Made by a program: the position numbers and the translations under genes
The notes under the pieces: generated by a model
Database searches by the model: none
The model's input: the letters and a program-made list of their open reading frames with translations, nothing else
Told to the model about the DNA's origin: nothing
Origin: Casp-actino8 sp965659595
GTDB taxonomy: Bacteria; Actinomycetota; Acidimicrobiia; Acidimicrobiales; Ilumatobacteraceae
DNA length: 9,655 bases
Reading direction: 5' to 3'
NCBI GenBank assembly: GCA_965659595.1
Contig: CBFHWN010000074.1
Span: 1-9,655 of the forward strand
Part shown: positions 1-6,597 of the stretch, piece by piece
Layout: every line of letters starts with the position of its first letter
How positions within the stretch are numbered: the stretch's first letter is position 1

Positions 1-89
1 TGCTCGCCGAGCGCGATCGCCGTGCCACGTCCGATGCCGCGGCTTGATCCGGTGACCACGGCGATCTTGCCCTTGAGTACGCCACTCAT
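1..89 (-). CDS. SDR family NAD(P)-dependent oxidoreductase, N-terminal fragment
   Basis: Only the first 29 codons are inside the window; the rest lies to the left. The visible N-terminus begins MSGVLKGKIAVVTGSSRGIG, with the dinucleotide-binding TGxxxGIG motif of short-chain dehydrogenases at residues 13-20 right after the first beta strand. Family members oxidise alcohols or reduce carbonyls with NAD(P)H in the cytoplasm. The ATG (89-87) overlaps the TGA of P450 no. 1 by four bases (ATGA), and an AGGGGAG ribosome site (96-102, minus strand) lies 6 nt upstream, so this start is well supported and translation is probably coupled to the P450. An SDR directly after a P450 would suit oxidation of a hydroxylated product, which is inference. 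Substrate class cannot be judged from the fragment. Confidence 0.9.
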   Translation of the reverse strand, partial: MSGVLKGKIAVVTGSSRGIGRGTAIALGE

Positions 90-1357
90 CGGTCGCTCCC
101 CTCGGGGGTCACGGTGATGTCGAGACGTTTGAGGCCCCGTAACAGGAAGCTCGGGTGATACCCGAAGTCGTTCGAGTCGTCGAGTTCGAACCGGTCGACG
201 CGGCGGGCGAACTCCTCGAGCGCCACCTTGCCCTCGAGGCGAGAAAGCGCTGCGCCGAGGCAGAAGTGGATGCCCTTGCCGAACGCCAGGTGGTCGCGCA
301 AGTTGTCCCGGTCGGGATCGAAGGCATCGGGCTCGCCGAACAGTTCGGCATCGCGATTCGCCGAGGCGAACACGATCACGATCCGTGCGCCCTTCGGAAT
401 CTGGACGCCTTCCAACTCGTGGTCCTTCGTGGCAATTCGGAACATGCCCTGGGTGGGCGTCGAGAGGCGCAGCGCCTCTTCGACGATCGCAGGGGCGCGG
501 CTCGGGTCATTCTTCAGCTGCTGCCATTGGTCCGGATTCTCGGCGAGCAGGCGAACCGTCTCGGTGAGCAGCTTGGTGGTGGTCTCGTTGCCGGCGACGA
601 GGAGTTGTTGCACGATGCTCAGCATCTCGGGCATGTCGAGCGGGCGCTTGTCGGTGACGTCGGGATCGTCGTCATCGACTCGGGCGTTGAGCAGGTTCGT
701 GAGCAAGTCGTCCTGTGGGTTCGTCTTGCGCAGTTCGAACTGTTCGGCGAAATAGTGCTGGAACTCGTTGACCCCGTACTCGGCCTGGATTCGCTCGTCG
801 ATCGAGATGTTGGTGCCGATGCCGGCAATCGAGTCGTCGGACCAGCGCTTGAAGTCGGCGAGACGATCATCGGGAACGTTCAGTGCCTTGGCGATCACAC
901 GCACCGGAAGCGCAACACCGAACTCCTCGACGAATTCGATACGGCCCTTGTCGATCCAGGAGTCGATGAGGGCGACGGTGATCTCCCGGATCACGGGCTC
1001 GAGTTCGGCGATCACTTTCGGGTGGAACGCACGTGACACCAGACGCCGGTATCGCGTGTGGTCGGGCTGATCGACGGTGAGCATGGTGCCCACCCGCGGA
1101 TAACCCTCAGCGAACACTTCGGCGAAGCGCTTGCGTACCTCTTCGTTCATCGGCATTCCCGACGTTCCGAACGACGATGAATAGGTCTGCGGATCTCGGA
1201 GGGTCTGCATCACCAGATCGTGACGAGTCACCATCTTGATACCCATCCCCGGGATTTCGTAGATCGGCTGTTCGTCGCGCATCTTCTCGTAGTGCGGGAA
1301 GGGGCCCTGCAGGGTTGCCGGGTCGAAGGGGTTGAAGGTGCTGAGGTCGACGGTCAC
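86..1357 (-). CDS. Cytochrome P450 (P450 no. 1)
   Basis: Complete 423-residue soluble bacterial P450, a normal length for the family, with no membrane anchor. Visible landmarks are the C-helix DHTRYRR (99-105), I-helix oxygen-activating AGNETTT (255-261), K-helix ExxR with E294 and R297, and the haem loop FGKGIHFCLG (359-368) with Cys366 as the expected haem thiolate. It should hydroxylate or epoxidise a hydrophobic substrate using electrons from a ferredoxin/reductase pair not encoded here. The start is GTG (1357-1355), preceded by AAAGGA with 7 nt spacing. It lies 13 nt after the stop of the F420-dependent oxidoreductase and overlaps the SDR start, so it sits mid-operon. It is clearly paralogous to P450 no. 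2 (shared AGNETTTKL, ASANRD and HLAFG stretches). The CYP family is not assigned. Confidence 0.97.
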   Translation of the reverse strand: MTVDLSTFNPFDPATLQGPFPHYEKMRDEQPIYEIPGMGIKMVTRHDLVMQTLRDPQTYSSSFGTSGMPMNEEVRKRFAEVFAEGYPRVGTMLTVDQPDHTRYRRLVSRAFHPKVIAELEPVIREITVALIDSWIDKGRIEFVEEFGVALPVRVIAKALNVPDDRLADFKRWSDDSIAGIGTNISIDERIQAEYGVNEFQHYFAEQFELRKTNPQDDLLTNLLNARVDDDDPDVTDKRPLDMPEMLSIVQQLLVAGNETTTKLLTETVRLLAENPDQWQQLKNDPSRAPAIVEEALRLSTPTQGMFRIATKDHELEGVQIPKGARIVIVFASANRDAELFGEPDAFDPDRDNLRDHLAFGKGIHFCLGAALSRLEGKVALEEFARRVDRFELDDSNDFGYHPSFLLRGLKRLDITVTPEGSDR

Positions 1358-1370
1358 GACGGTTCCTTTC

Positions 1371-2339
1371 TCAGGTGCCGCTCAAGCGGCTGACGACAGG
1401 GGCGACGGCGTCCATGTTCGAAGTGCCGAACGAGACGTAGGAGATGCCGAATCTTTCGCGGCGTTCGACCAGCCGATCGCAAATTTCGTCGACCGATCCG
1501 ATCAGGACGTGCGGATGCTCACCCATGGTTTCGGGCGTCATACCGAACATCGGCGCCATCTTGCCGAGGGTCGTCGGCGCGTCGGGCGTGACGACGGTGA
1601 AGTAGGCGGCGATCTCGAGCTCGATGTCGCCGAACCGATCGCCGGCCCCATCCTTCACCCACTGGATCTTCTGCTCGGTCAACTCGGCAGTCGACGAACC
1701 GATCCCTTCGGGGCCGAGACGGCCGGACGAGTTGTTGAAGTTGAGACTGACGATGTCGGCTTCGCGTCCGGCGATCGTGAGCACTCGTTGCGCCCCTCCG
1801 CCGATCATGAGTGGCGGATGCGGATTCACCGGCTTCGGCACGGCTTCGAATCCAACGGCGTGGACGTGCCGGCCGGTCGTGTTCAGTTCCCCGTCGGCGA
1901 AGGACGATCGCAACAGGTCGATCACTTCCTCCATGCGATCGAGACGAACCCCGGCTCGATCGAACGGAATGCCCATGGCGTCGTATTCGTTCTCCAGCCA
2001 CCCCGCTCCGAGGCCAATCTCGAGTCGACCCTCCGAGAAGAAGTCGAGGGTGGCAAGTTCTTTGGCCAACATCACCGGATTGCGGTAATCGACGCAGAGA
2101 ACGCGACAGCCGATCTTGATGGTCGAGGTCGCTTCGGCGGCCACGGCCATGGCCGGAATCGCGGCCACCGTCTGAACGGGATGACCAGTGGGCGTGAGGG
2201 CCGGACCCGGTCCGATCACGTGATCGGCGAGGTGGAACGACGAGTAACCGAGGTCTTCGGCCTTGCGCACGGTCTCACGCCACTCGGATGCCGTGGCCGG
2301 GGCGTATCCCTGTACACCGAACCGGAACGGCCGGCTCAT
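1371..2339 (-). CDS. LLM-class F420-dependent oxidoreductase (luciferase-like TIM barrel)
   Basis: Encodes 322 residues with the features of the luciferase-like monooxygenase superfamily: N-terminal strand RPFRFGVQGY, the ADHV segment near residue 40, a central GLGAGW turn followed by EYDAMGIPFDRAGVRLDRMEE, and PPLMIGGGAQRVL before a further barrel strand. This N-terminus and the GLGAGW/IGGG pattern recall the MSMEG_2516-type F420-dependent family (TIGR03621, from memory), so coenzyme F420 is more likely than FMN. The expected role is two-electron reduction or oxidation of a carbonyl or alkene in the cytoplasm. I chose the ATG at 2339 (MSRPFRF) because it has a CCGAGG ribosome site about 7 nt upstream and matches family N-termini. 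An in-frame start 20 codons upstream would add a low-complexity, arginine/glycine-rich leader that crosses the promoter motif. It is first in an apparent leftward sub-operon followed by P450 no. 1 and the SDR. Confidence 0.92.
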   Translation of the reverse strand: MSRPFRFGVQGYAPATASEWRETVRKAEDLGYSSFHLADHVIGPGPALTPTGHPVQTVAAIPAMAVAAEATSTIKIGCRVLCVDYRNPVMLAKELATLDFFSEGRLEIGLGAGWLENEYDAMGIPFDRAGVRLDRMEEVIDLLRSSFADGELNTTGRHVHAVGFEAVPKPVNPHPPLMIGGGAQRVLTIAGREADIVSLNFNNSSGRLGPEGIGSSTAELTEQKIQWVKDGAGDRFGDIELEIAAYFTVVTPDAPTTLGKMAPMFGMTPETMGEHPHVLIGSVDEICDRLVERRERFGISYVSFGTSNMDAVAPVVSRLSGT

Positions 2340-2395
2340 GTCGAAACCTCGGATCTGACCATGACGTCCCCCAGTCGCCGACCCCCTGTCAGCGA

Positions 2396-2420
2396 CCACA
2401 AACTAATCCAGCGATCAGTT
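2396..2420 (-). promoter_or_regulatory. Candidate operator/promoter motif, copy A (upstream of LLM operon)
   Basis: On the plus strand 2401-2420 reads AACTAATCC-AG-CGATCAGTT, an imperfect 20-bp palindrome with two 9-bp arms (7 of 9 positions symmetric) and a 2-bp centre. Read on the minus strand, toward the F420-dependent oxidoreductase, the right arm continues as GATTAGTTTGTGG, 13 bp identical to copy B at 3818-3830. Over 25 bp the two copies share 21 positions. The left arm overlaps the last codon and stop of P450 no. 2, and the motif ends 56 nt before the LLM start codon. The size and symmetry suit a dimeric repressor such as a TetR-family protein; no such regulator is in the window, so the identity of the binder is unknown. 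Confidence 0.6.
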
Positions 2421-3755
2421 TTGCGCCATCTTCGTCGAATTCCCGTACCGTCGGGGAGCCCCAACGATCTCCAGGCTCTCGAGGCCCCGCAGAACGAACG
2501 AGTCGCCGAATCGGAATTCGTTCCCATCGGCCAGCGCCAGGTCGACCAGACCGTCGAACAGGGTCTCGATCGCGATTCGAGCCTCGGCTCGGGCCAGACC
2601 CGCTCCCGGGCAGAAGTGCTCGCCGTTGCCGAAAGCAAGGTGCTCTTTCACGTTGGTGCGATCCACGTCGACCGTGTCGGGTTCGGCGAACTTGCATTCG
2701 TCACGATTGGCCGAGGCGAAGAGTAGCCACAGGTGCTGACCGGCCAGAACAGTCGTCCCGCTGATCTCGACATCGACCTTCGCTTGACGGAAGAGCCCTC
2801 CGACGGGTGCTTCGAGGCGAAGCATCTCCTCCACGAGGGGTTCGACGAGAGTTCGGTCCTGCCTCACTCGGGTCTGCAATTCGGGATTCTCGGCGAGCTG
2901 TCGCACAATGTTGGTGATGAGCTTCGTGGTGGTCTCGTTGCCGGCCACCAAGAACTGAGTGAGCATCCCCAACTGCTCGTCATCGGTGAGCTCTTCACCG
3001 TCGATCACCGCATTGGCAATGTCAGAAAGAATGTCGTCGGTGGGCAAGATCCGGCGTTCGGCGATGCGCGCCAAGAAGTACTCGTTGAACTCTTTGGTCG
3101 AGATCACGAAACTTCGCACCTGGTCGACCGACGGCGCATGATTACCGACCGGCATGACGATGTCGTCCGACCAGCGTTTGAAGGTGGCCAGATCGTGCTC
3201 GGGAACGCCGAGAGCATGAGCGATGATCGTCATGGGAAGACCGACGGCGTAGGACGCCACCACGTCGACTCGACCCGTGCGATCGAGTTCGTCGATCACG
3301 TTCGACATCAGTGAGCGCGCCGTCGACTCGATCAAGGGTTCGAGACTGCGTATTCGATCGGGGCGAAAGGCCGGATTCACGAGCCGCCGCTGTCGCCGAT
3401 GATCAGGTGGATCGGCGTTCAAGAGAACGGCCGCCCGCCCTCGCGAAACCGACGCCGAGCCGATCACCTCGGCCATCTCAGGATCCTTCATCAATTCCAT
3501 GATTCCGTCGATGAGCGACTGGCCGCCGGCCTGCGGACCGGTCGGAAAGAGGCTGGAAAAGCGTTCGGTGTCGCGAAGAATCGCCCGAACATCGTCGTAG
3601 CGCGTGACGACCCAAGCCCCGAGCGATTCGCTGAACACCACCCCATTGGTTCGACGCACCTCGCCGAAGAGCGGATACGGACAGGCGATCACCGACTGTT
3701 CGCGGGCGATCAGAGCATCGAGCCTCATTTTTGTCTCGGGTGCGACTTCCGCCAT
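2415..3755 (-). CDS. Cytochrome P450 (P450 no. 2)
   Basis: Encodes a 446-residue soluble P450. Landmarks are DPPDHRRQRR (115-124) in the C-helix, AGNETTT (271-277) in the I-helix, ExxR with E310 and R313, and the haem loop FGNGEHFCPGAG with Cys382 as thiolate ligand. The residue after the cysteine is proline, where P450 no. 1 has leucine. The start was set at ATG 3755 (MAEVAPETKM) because AGGGGAG (3762-3768) lies 6 nt upstream; another ATG two codons earlier abuts that site and is less likely. The frame stays open a further 58 codons upstream but there it is antisense to the start of the molybdoenzyme. It is the first gene leftward of the divergent promoter and may be co-transcribed with the LLM oxidoreductase, P450 no. 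1 and SDR; no terminator is seen after it. Probably a hydroxylase or epoxidase of unknown substrate. Confidence 0.96.
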   Translation of the reverse strand: MAEVAPETKMRLDALIAREQSVIACPYPLFGEVRRTNGVVFSESLGAWVVTRYDDVRAILRDTERFSSLFPTGPQAGGQSLIDGIMELMKDPEMAEVIGSASVSRGRAAVLLNADPPDHRRQRRLVNPAFRPDRIRSLEPLIESTARSLMSNVIDELDRTGRVDVVASYAVGLPMTIIAHALGVPEHDLATFKRWSDDIVMPVGNHAPSVDQVRSFVISTKEFNEYFLARIAERRILPTDDILSDIANAVIDGEELTDDEQLGMLTQFLVAGNETTTKLITNIVRQLAENPELQTRVRQDRTLVEPLVEEMLRLEAPVGGLFRQAKVDVEISGTTVLAGQHLWLLFASANRDECKFAEPDTVDVDRTNVKEHLAFGNGEHFCPGAGLARAEARIAIETLFDGLVDLALADGNEFRFGDSFVLRGLESLEIVGAPRRYGNSTKMAQN

Positions 3756-3878
3756 TTTCATCTCCCCTGAAAACCCGTCCCGCACGACGGCTACGCCTTC
3801 CGATGAAGTTATCGATCGATTAGTTTGTGGGGCGAGGCGACGGGGATCGACCCGAGAAGAGAAGTCGAGGGGGCAGAC
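3756..3878. promoter_or_regulatory. Divergent promoter region between P450 no. 2 and the molybdoenzyme operon
   Basis: This 123-bp spacer separates two divergently transcribed genes and must hold promoters for both. It carries ribosome sites for each side (AGGGGAG, minus strand, 3762-3768; GAGGGGG, plus strand, 3867-3873) and the palindromic motif copy B in its middle. The AT-richer core around 3805-3826 stands out from the surrounding GC-rich DNA and contains TAGTTT/TAACTT-like possible -10 elements facing opposite ways, but no convincing -35 partner can be called by eye. Confidence 0.7.
3806..3830 (+). promoter_or_regulatory. Candidate operator/promoter motif, copy B (divergent promoter)
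   Basis: Positions 3806-3825 read AAGTTATCG-AT-CGATTAGTT, an imperfect palindrome with 9-bp arms (7 of 9 symmetric) around a self-complementary ATCGATCGAT core. The motif continues asymmetrically as TGTGG to 3830, giving the 13-bp GATTAGTTTGTGG block shared with copy A. It ends 48 nt before the molybdoenzyme start and lies about 50 nt from the P450 no. 2 start, so a bound protein could control both directions. A TetR-like dimer is the simplest guess. The orientation relative to the rightward operon matches that of copy A relative to the LLM operon. Confidence 0.6.
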
Positions 3879-6050
3879 ATGTCGGCAGGTCCGAACGCAG
3901 TCACCACACATCAGACGTTCTGCCGGGTGTGCCATGCGAGTTGCCCTCTCGAAGTCGACGTCCAGATGGGTCGGGCCGTTGCCGTGCGAGGCGTCCCGAG
4001 CGACCCGATCTTCGGCGGTTACACCTGTATCAAAGGTCGACAGCTACCCGATCAGGTCTCCCACCAGTCGCGCCTGACCGCGGTGCAACGCCGCCGTTCG
4101 GACGGAACCTTCGAGGAGGTCACGTCGACGATCGCCCTCGATGACATCGCCGACCGTCTACGTCGCATCGTCGCCGAGCACGGCCCGAACGCCGTGGCGA
4201 GTTACACCGGGACCGGCGGGTATCAGAACTCGCTCGCCGTTCCTGCGGCGCGGGCTTTTCATCAAGGTCTCGGGTCGTCGTCCTTCTACACGTCGGTGAC
4301 CATCGATCAACCAGCCAAAGGCACCGCACCCTTCCGAACCGGAATCTGGGAGGCCGGGTACCACAACTTCTCCGACGCCGACGTGTTGATGGCGGTCGGC
4401 TACAACCCGATGGTCTCGAGTTTCGGCCCGCTCGGAGGTTTGCAGGGCACCAATCCGGTGGTTGTGCTGCGCGAAGCCAAGCAACGCGGCCTGAAGCTGA
4501 TTGTCATCGATCCGCGTCGCACCGAACTCGCTCAGCAGGCCGACATCCATCTCGCCGTCCGTCCCGGAGAGGACCCGACCCTGCTGGCAGGAATCACGCG
4601 CGTCATCCTCGACGAAGATCTGTTCGACCACGATTTCTGCGAGAAGTGGGTCGGCGATCTCGATGCGCTCGCCGAAGCAGTCCGACCCTTCGATGTCGAC
4701 TACGTCTCACGGCGTTGTGACATCCCGACCGACGACATCGTCGCCGCGGCGCGCATGTTCGCGAGTGCCACCCGAGGAACCGCCGGGTGCGGAACCGGTC
4801 CGAACATGGCCCCGCACTCGGGACTCGCCGAGCACTTCGTCATCGTTTTGAACACCATCTGCGGGCGCGTGAACCGAGCCGGCGATCGCATCGAGAGCGG
4901 GAACTTCTTGTATCCCGAGATGCCACGGCGGGCTCAAGTGATCGCTCCCCGCAATCCGACACCCGGTCCGGCATCACGATTCAGGAATCTGCGCGGCATG
5001 CGGGGCGAAATGCCCACCACCACATTGGCCGAAGAAATTCTCACTCCGGGTGAGGGCCAGGTTCGGGCCCTCATCGTCAGTGGGGGCAATCCGGTGGTGG
5101 CCTGGCCCGATCAGGAACTCACGATTCGCGCCATGCAGGATCTCGATCTTCTCATCGTGGTCGACCATCGCATGTCGGCCACCGCCGAATTCGCCGACTA
5201 CGTCATCGCTCCCACCCTGTCGCTCGAGCGCGCCGACGTTCCCCATCTCATGGATCGCTGGTTTCGCGAGCCCTACACCAACTACACCGACGCCATCTTG
5301 CCGCGTCCAGGCGACGTGCTGAACGAGTGGGAGGTGTTCTGGGAGATCAGTCGACGACTCGGAACACCCCTCCCCTTTGCCGGTGGCCCCGCACCGACCG
5401 ACCATCGCCCGACTGACGACGAGATTCTCGATCTGGCCTACGCCGGATCGAGAATGCCGATGGACGAGATCCGCAGCAATCGGATGACCGTCCATCCCGA
5501 CCGAGCCATCGTCGTCTCACCAGCCGACGCCGAGTGCACGGCCACATTCTCTCTGGCGCCCGACGACGTCGCGTCCGAGCTATCCGACGTCGCGGCTGAA
5601 CCCGACGCGGCCGCCGCACTCGATCCGGCCTGGGCCGACTACCCGTACCGACTGGTGAGCCGACGACTGAAGCACGTTCTCAACTCTCTTGGTACCGAAC
5701 TCCCCGGTTTGGCCGCAAAGGGCACCACCAACAACGCCTACATGAACCCCGACGACATGTCGGACCTCGGGCTCGACTCCGGCGATCTGATCGAGATCAC
5801 GTCACCACGTGCCAGTCTCCACGCCGTCGTCGCCGCGGCCCCCGACGTCCGGCGAGGTGTGGTGTCGATGGCCCATTCGTGGGGTGGATCGGCGCTCACC
5901 GACGAGAAGGTCCGCGACATCGGTGCGCCAACCAATCGACTCGTGTCGGTCGACCGGGGCTACGACCGCATCACCGGCATGGTCGTTCAGAGTGCGATTC
6001 CCGTCCGCATCTCGGTGCTCGAAAGCGCCGACGGGTCTGCCGTTCGCTAG
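3879..6050 (+). CDS. Molybdopterin-dependent oxidoreductase with N-terminal [4Fe-4S] site (DMSO reductase family)
   Basis: Encodes 723 residues. The N-terminal cluster motif is C15-x2-C18-x3-C22-x27-C50 followed by IKGR, the classic [4Fe-4S] domain of catalytic subunits such as formate dehydrogenase and BisC. Next come MGD-binding signatures: GYNP (174-177), IDPRRT (210-215) and RPGEDPTLLAG (228-238). A C-terminal molybdopterin-dinucleotide domain contains NNAYMNPDD and GDLIEITSPR. No twin-arginine or other signal peptide is visible, so it should be cytoplasmic. Near the position of the metal ligand in family members (about 30 residues before GYNP) there is no cysteine, only VTIDQPAK; Asp143 is a possible ligand by rough alignment. 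Start ATG 3879 has GAGGGGG 5 nt upstream. No electron-transfer or membrane subunit follows; the next genes are a CMD-like protein and an LEH-like protein. The reaction is unknown; oxidation or hydroxylation of a catabolic intermediate is plausible. Confidence 0.93.
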   Translation: MSAGPNAVTTHQTFCRVCHASCPLEVDVQMGRAVAVRGVPSDPIFGGYTCIKGRQLPDQVSHQSRLTAVQRRRSDGTFEEVTSTIALDDIADRLRRIVAEHGPNAVASYTGTGGYQNSLAVPAARAFHQGLGSSSFYTSVTIDQPAKGTAPFRTGIWEAGYHNFSDADVLMAVGYNPMVSSFGPLGGLQGTNPVVVLREAKQRGLKLIVIDPRRTELAQQADIHLAVRPGEDPTLLAGITRVILDEDLFDHDFCEKWVGDLDALAEAVRPFDVDYVSRRCDIPTDDIVAAARMFASATRGTAGCGTGPNMAPHSGLAEHFVIVLNTICGRVNRAGDRIESGNFLYPEMPRRAQVIAPRNPTPGPASRFRNLRGMRGEMPTTTLAEEILTPGEGQVRALIVSGGNPVVAWPDQELTIRAMQDLDLLIVVDHRMSATAEFADYVIAPTLSLERADVPHLMDRWFREPYTNYTDAILPRPGDVLNEWEVFWEISRRLGTPLPFAGGPAPTDHRPTDDEILDLAYAGSRMPMDEIRSNRMTVHPDRAIVVSPADAECTATFSLAPDDVASELSDVAAEPDAAAALDPAWADYPYRLVSRRLKHVLNSLGTELPGLAAKGTTNNAYMNPDDMSDLGLDSGDLIEITSPRASLHAVVAAAPDVRRGVVSMAHSWGGSALTDEKVRDIGAPTNRLVSVDRGYDRITGMVVQSAIPVRISVLESADGSAVR

Positions 6051-6069
6051 ATCTGCACGAGGAGGAGAC

Positions 6070-6597
6070 ATGGCTCGAATCGACGTACCCGACGGAGAAG
6101 GCCTCGAGGCCGCCCGCATGTGGACGCTCGCCCCACACATGGGCAAAGGTGTCCACGCGATGTCGGAAGCGGTTTACGTGCAATCGACTTTGTCGATTCG
6201 AGAGCGCGAAGTCGCCCGTATGCGCATCGCTCAACTCAATCAATGTGTCGTTTGACTGAACACTCGCGCTGCATCGGCGATGCAGCAAGGACTCACGGAC
6301 GAGATATACGGCTCGGTCCAGCACTATCACGATCACGAGGGATTCACCGATCGTGAGCGTCTCGCCGCCGAGTACGCCGAACGATTCGCCATCGATCACA
6401 CGGCGATCGACGAGGATCTGTGGTCGAGACTTCGCTCCGCCTATTCCGATCCCGAACTACTGGAACTCACCGTGACGATCGGATTCTGCGTCGGCCTCGG
6501 TCGAGCCTTCCAGGTTCTCGGGATCGAACGAGATTTCGACGTCTTGTGGAGCAAGGAACCCTCATCGACCGAACACGACAAGGAGAAACCATCATGA
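6070..6597 (+). CDS. CMD/AhpD-like redox protein with in-frame TGA at the CxxC position; probable selenoprotein (CxxU)
   Basis: One frame runs from ATG 6070 (GGAGG site at 6061-6065) to TGA 6595-6597, broken only by TGA at 6253-6255 (codon 62). Reading through gives 175 residues. The N-part holds MWTLAPHMG and REREVARMRIAQLNQC; the part after the TGA holds LNTRAASAMQQGLTDE, FTDRERLAAEYAERFAID and a C-terminal helix with GFCVGLGRAFQVLGI, all typical of the carboxymuconolactone decarboxylase/alkylhydroperoxidase fold. In relatives the active site is E-x11-C-x2-C-x3-(H/R). Here Glu47, Cys59 and Arg66 fit, and the TGA occupies the second cysteine, giving C-V-V-U. A hairpin at 6268-6286 resembles a bacterial SECIS element. 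If selenocysteine is inserted, this would be a CxxU thiol peroxidase or reductase-like enzyme. Alternatives are a nonsense mutation or sequencing error (TGT/TGC to TGA). The intact downstream frame and the four-base ATGA overlap with the next gene favour a functional gene. Confidence 0.72.
6268..6286 (+). promoter_or_regulatory. Candidate bacterial SECIS hairpin downstream of the in-frame TGA
   Basis: GCTGCATC-GGC-GATGCAGC forms a perfect 8-bp stem with a three-base GGC loop inside the coding sequence. It begins 12 nt after the TGA (6253-6255), and the first loop G is separated from the TGA by 20 nt. The published general description of bacterial SECIS elements (as I recall it: a short stem, a small apical loop with G among its first two bases, and that G about 16-37 nt from UGA) is satisfied. 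No bulged U like that in E. coli fdhF is evident. It could instead be a chance palindrome within codons for A-A-S-A-M-Q-Q. Confidence 0.6.

Noticed and set aside
2374..2396. Small inverted repeat GTCGC...GCGAC in the LLM leader as a riboregulatory hairpin
   Set aside because: Only five base pairs with a 13-nt loop; expected by chance in GC-rich DNA.
1332..2726. A 464-codon plus-strand open frame opposite the F420 oxidoreductase and P450 no. 2
   Set aside because: It is antisense to two genes with clear family motifs; its translation is compositionally odd, shows no domain, and reflects codon bias of the real strand in high-GC DNA.
3756..3935. A cysteine-rich N-terminal extension of P450 no. 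2 resembling a ferredoxin motif (CGDCVRTCRHVCP)
   Set aside because: It is antisense to the start of the molybdoenzyme and crosses the promoter region; the cysteines mirror that coding region, and a good ribosome site supports the start at 3755.
6280..6597. Independent small gene starting at ATG 6280 after the TGA
   Set aside because: No ribosome site precedes it, the ATG lies inside the hairpin, and it would encode only the second part of a CMD domain whose first part is in the same frame just upstream.
6070..6597. Frameshift explanation for the broken CMD-like gene
   Set aside because: Both halves are in the same frame with a single TGA between them and no gap in domain alignment, so no indel is needed; only a nonsense substitution or recoding remains.
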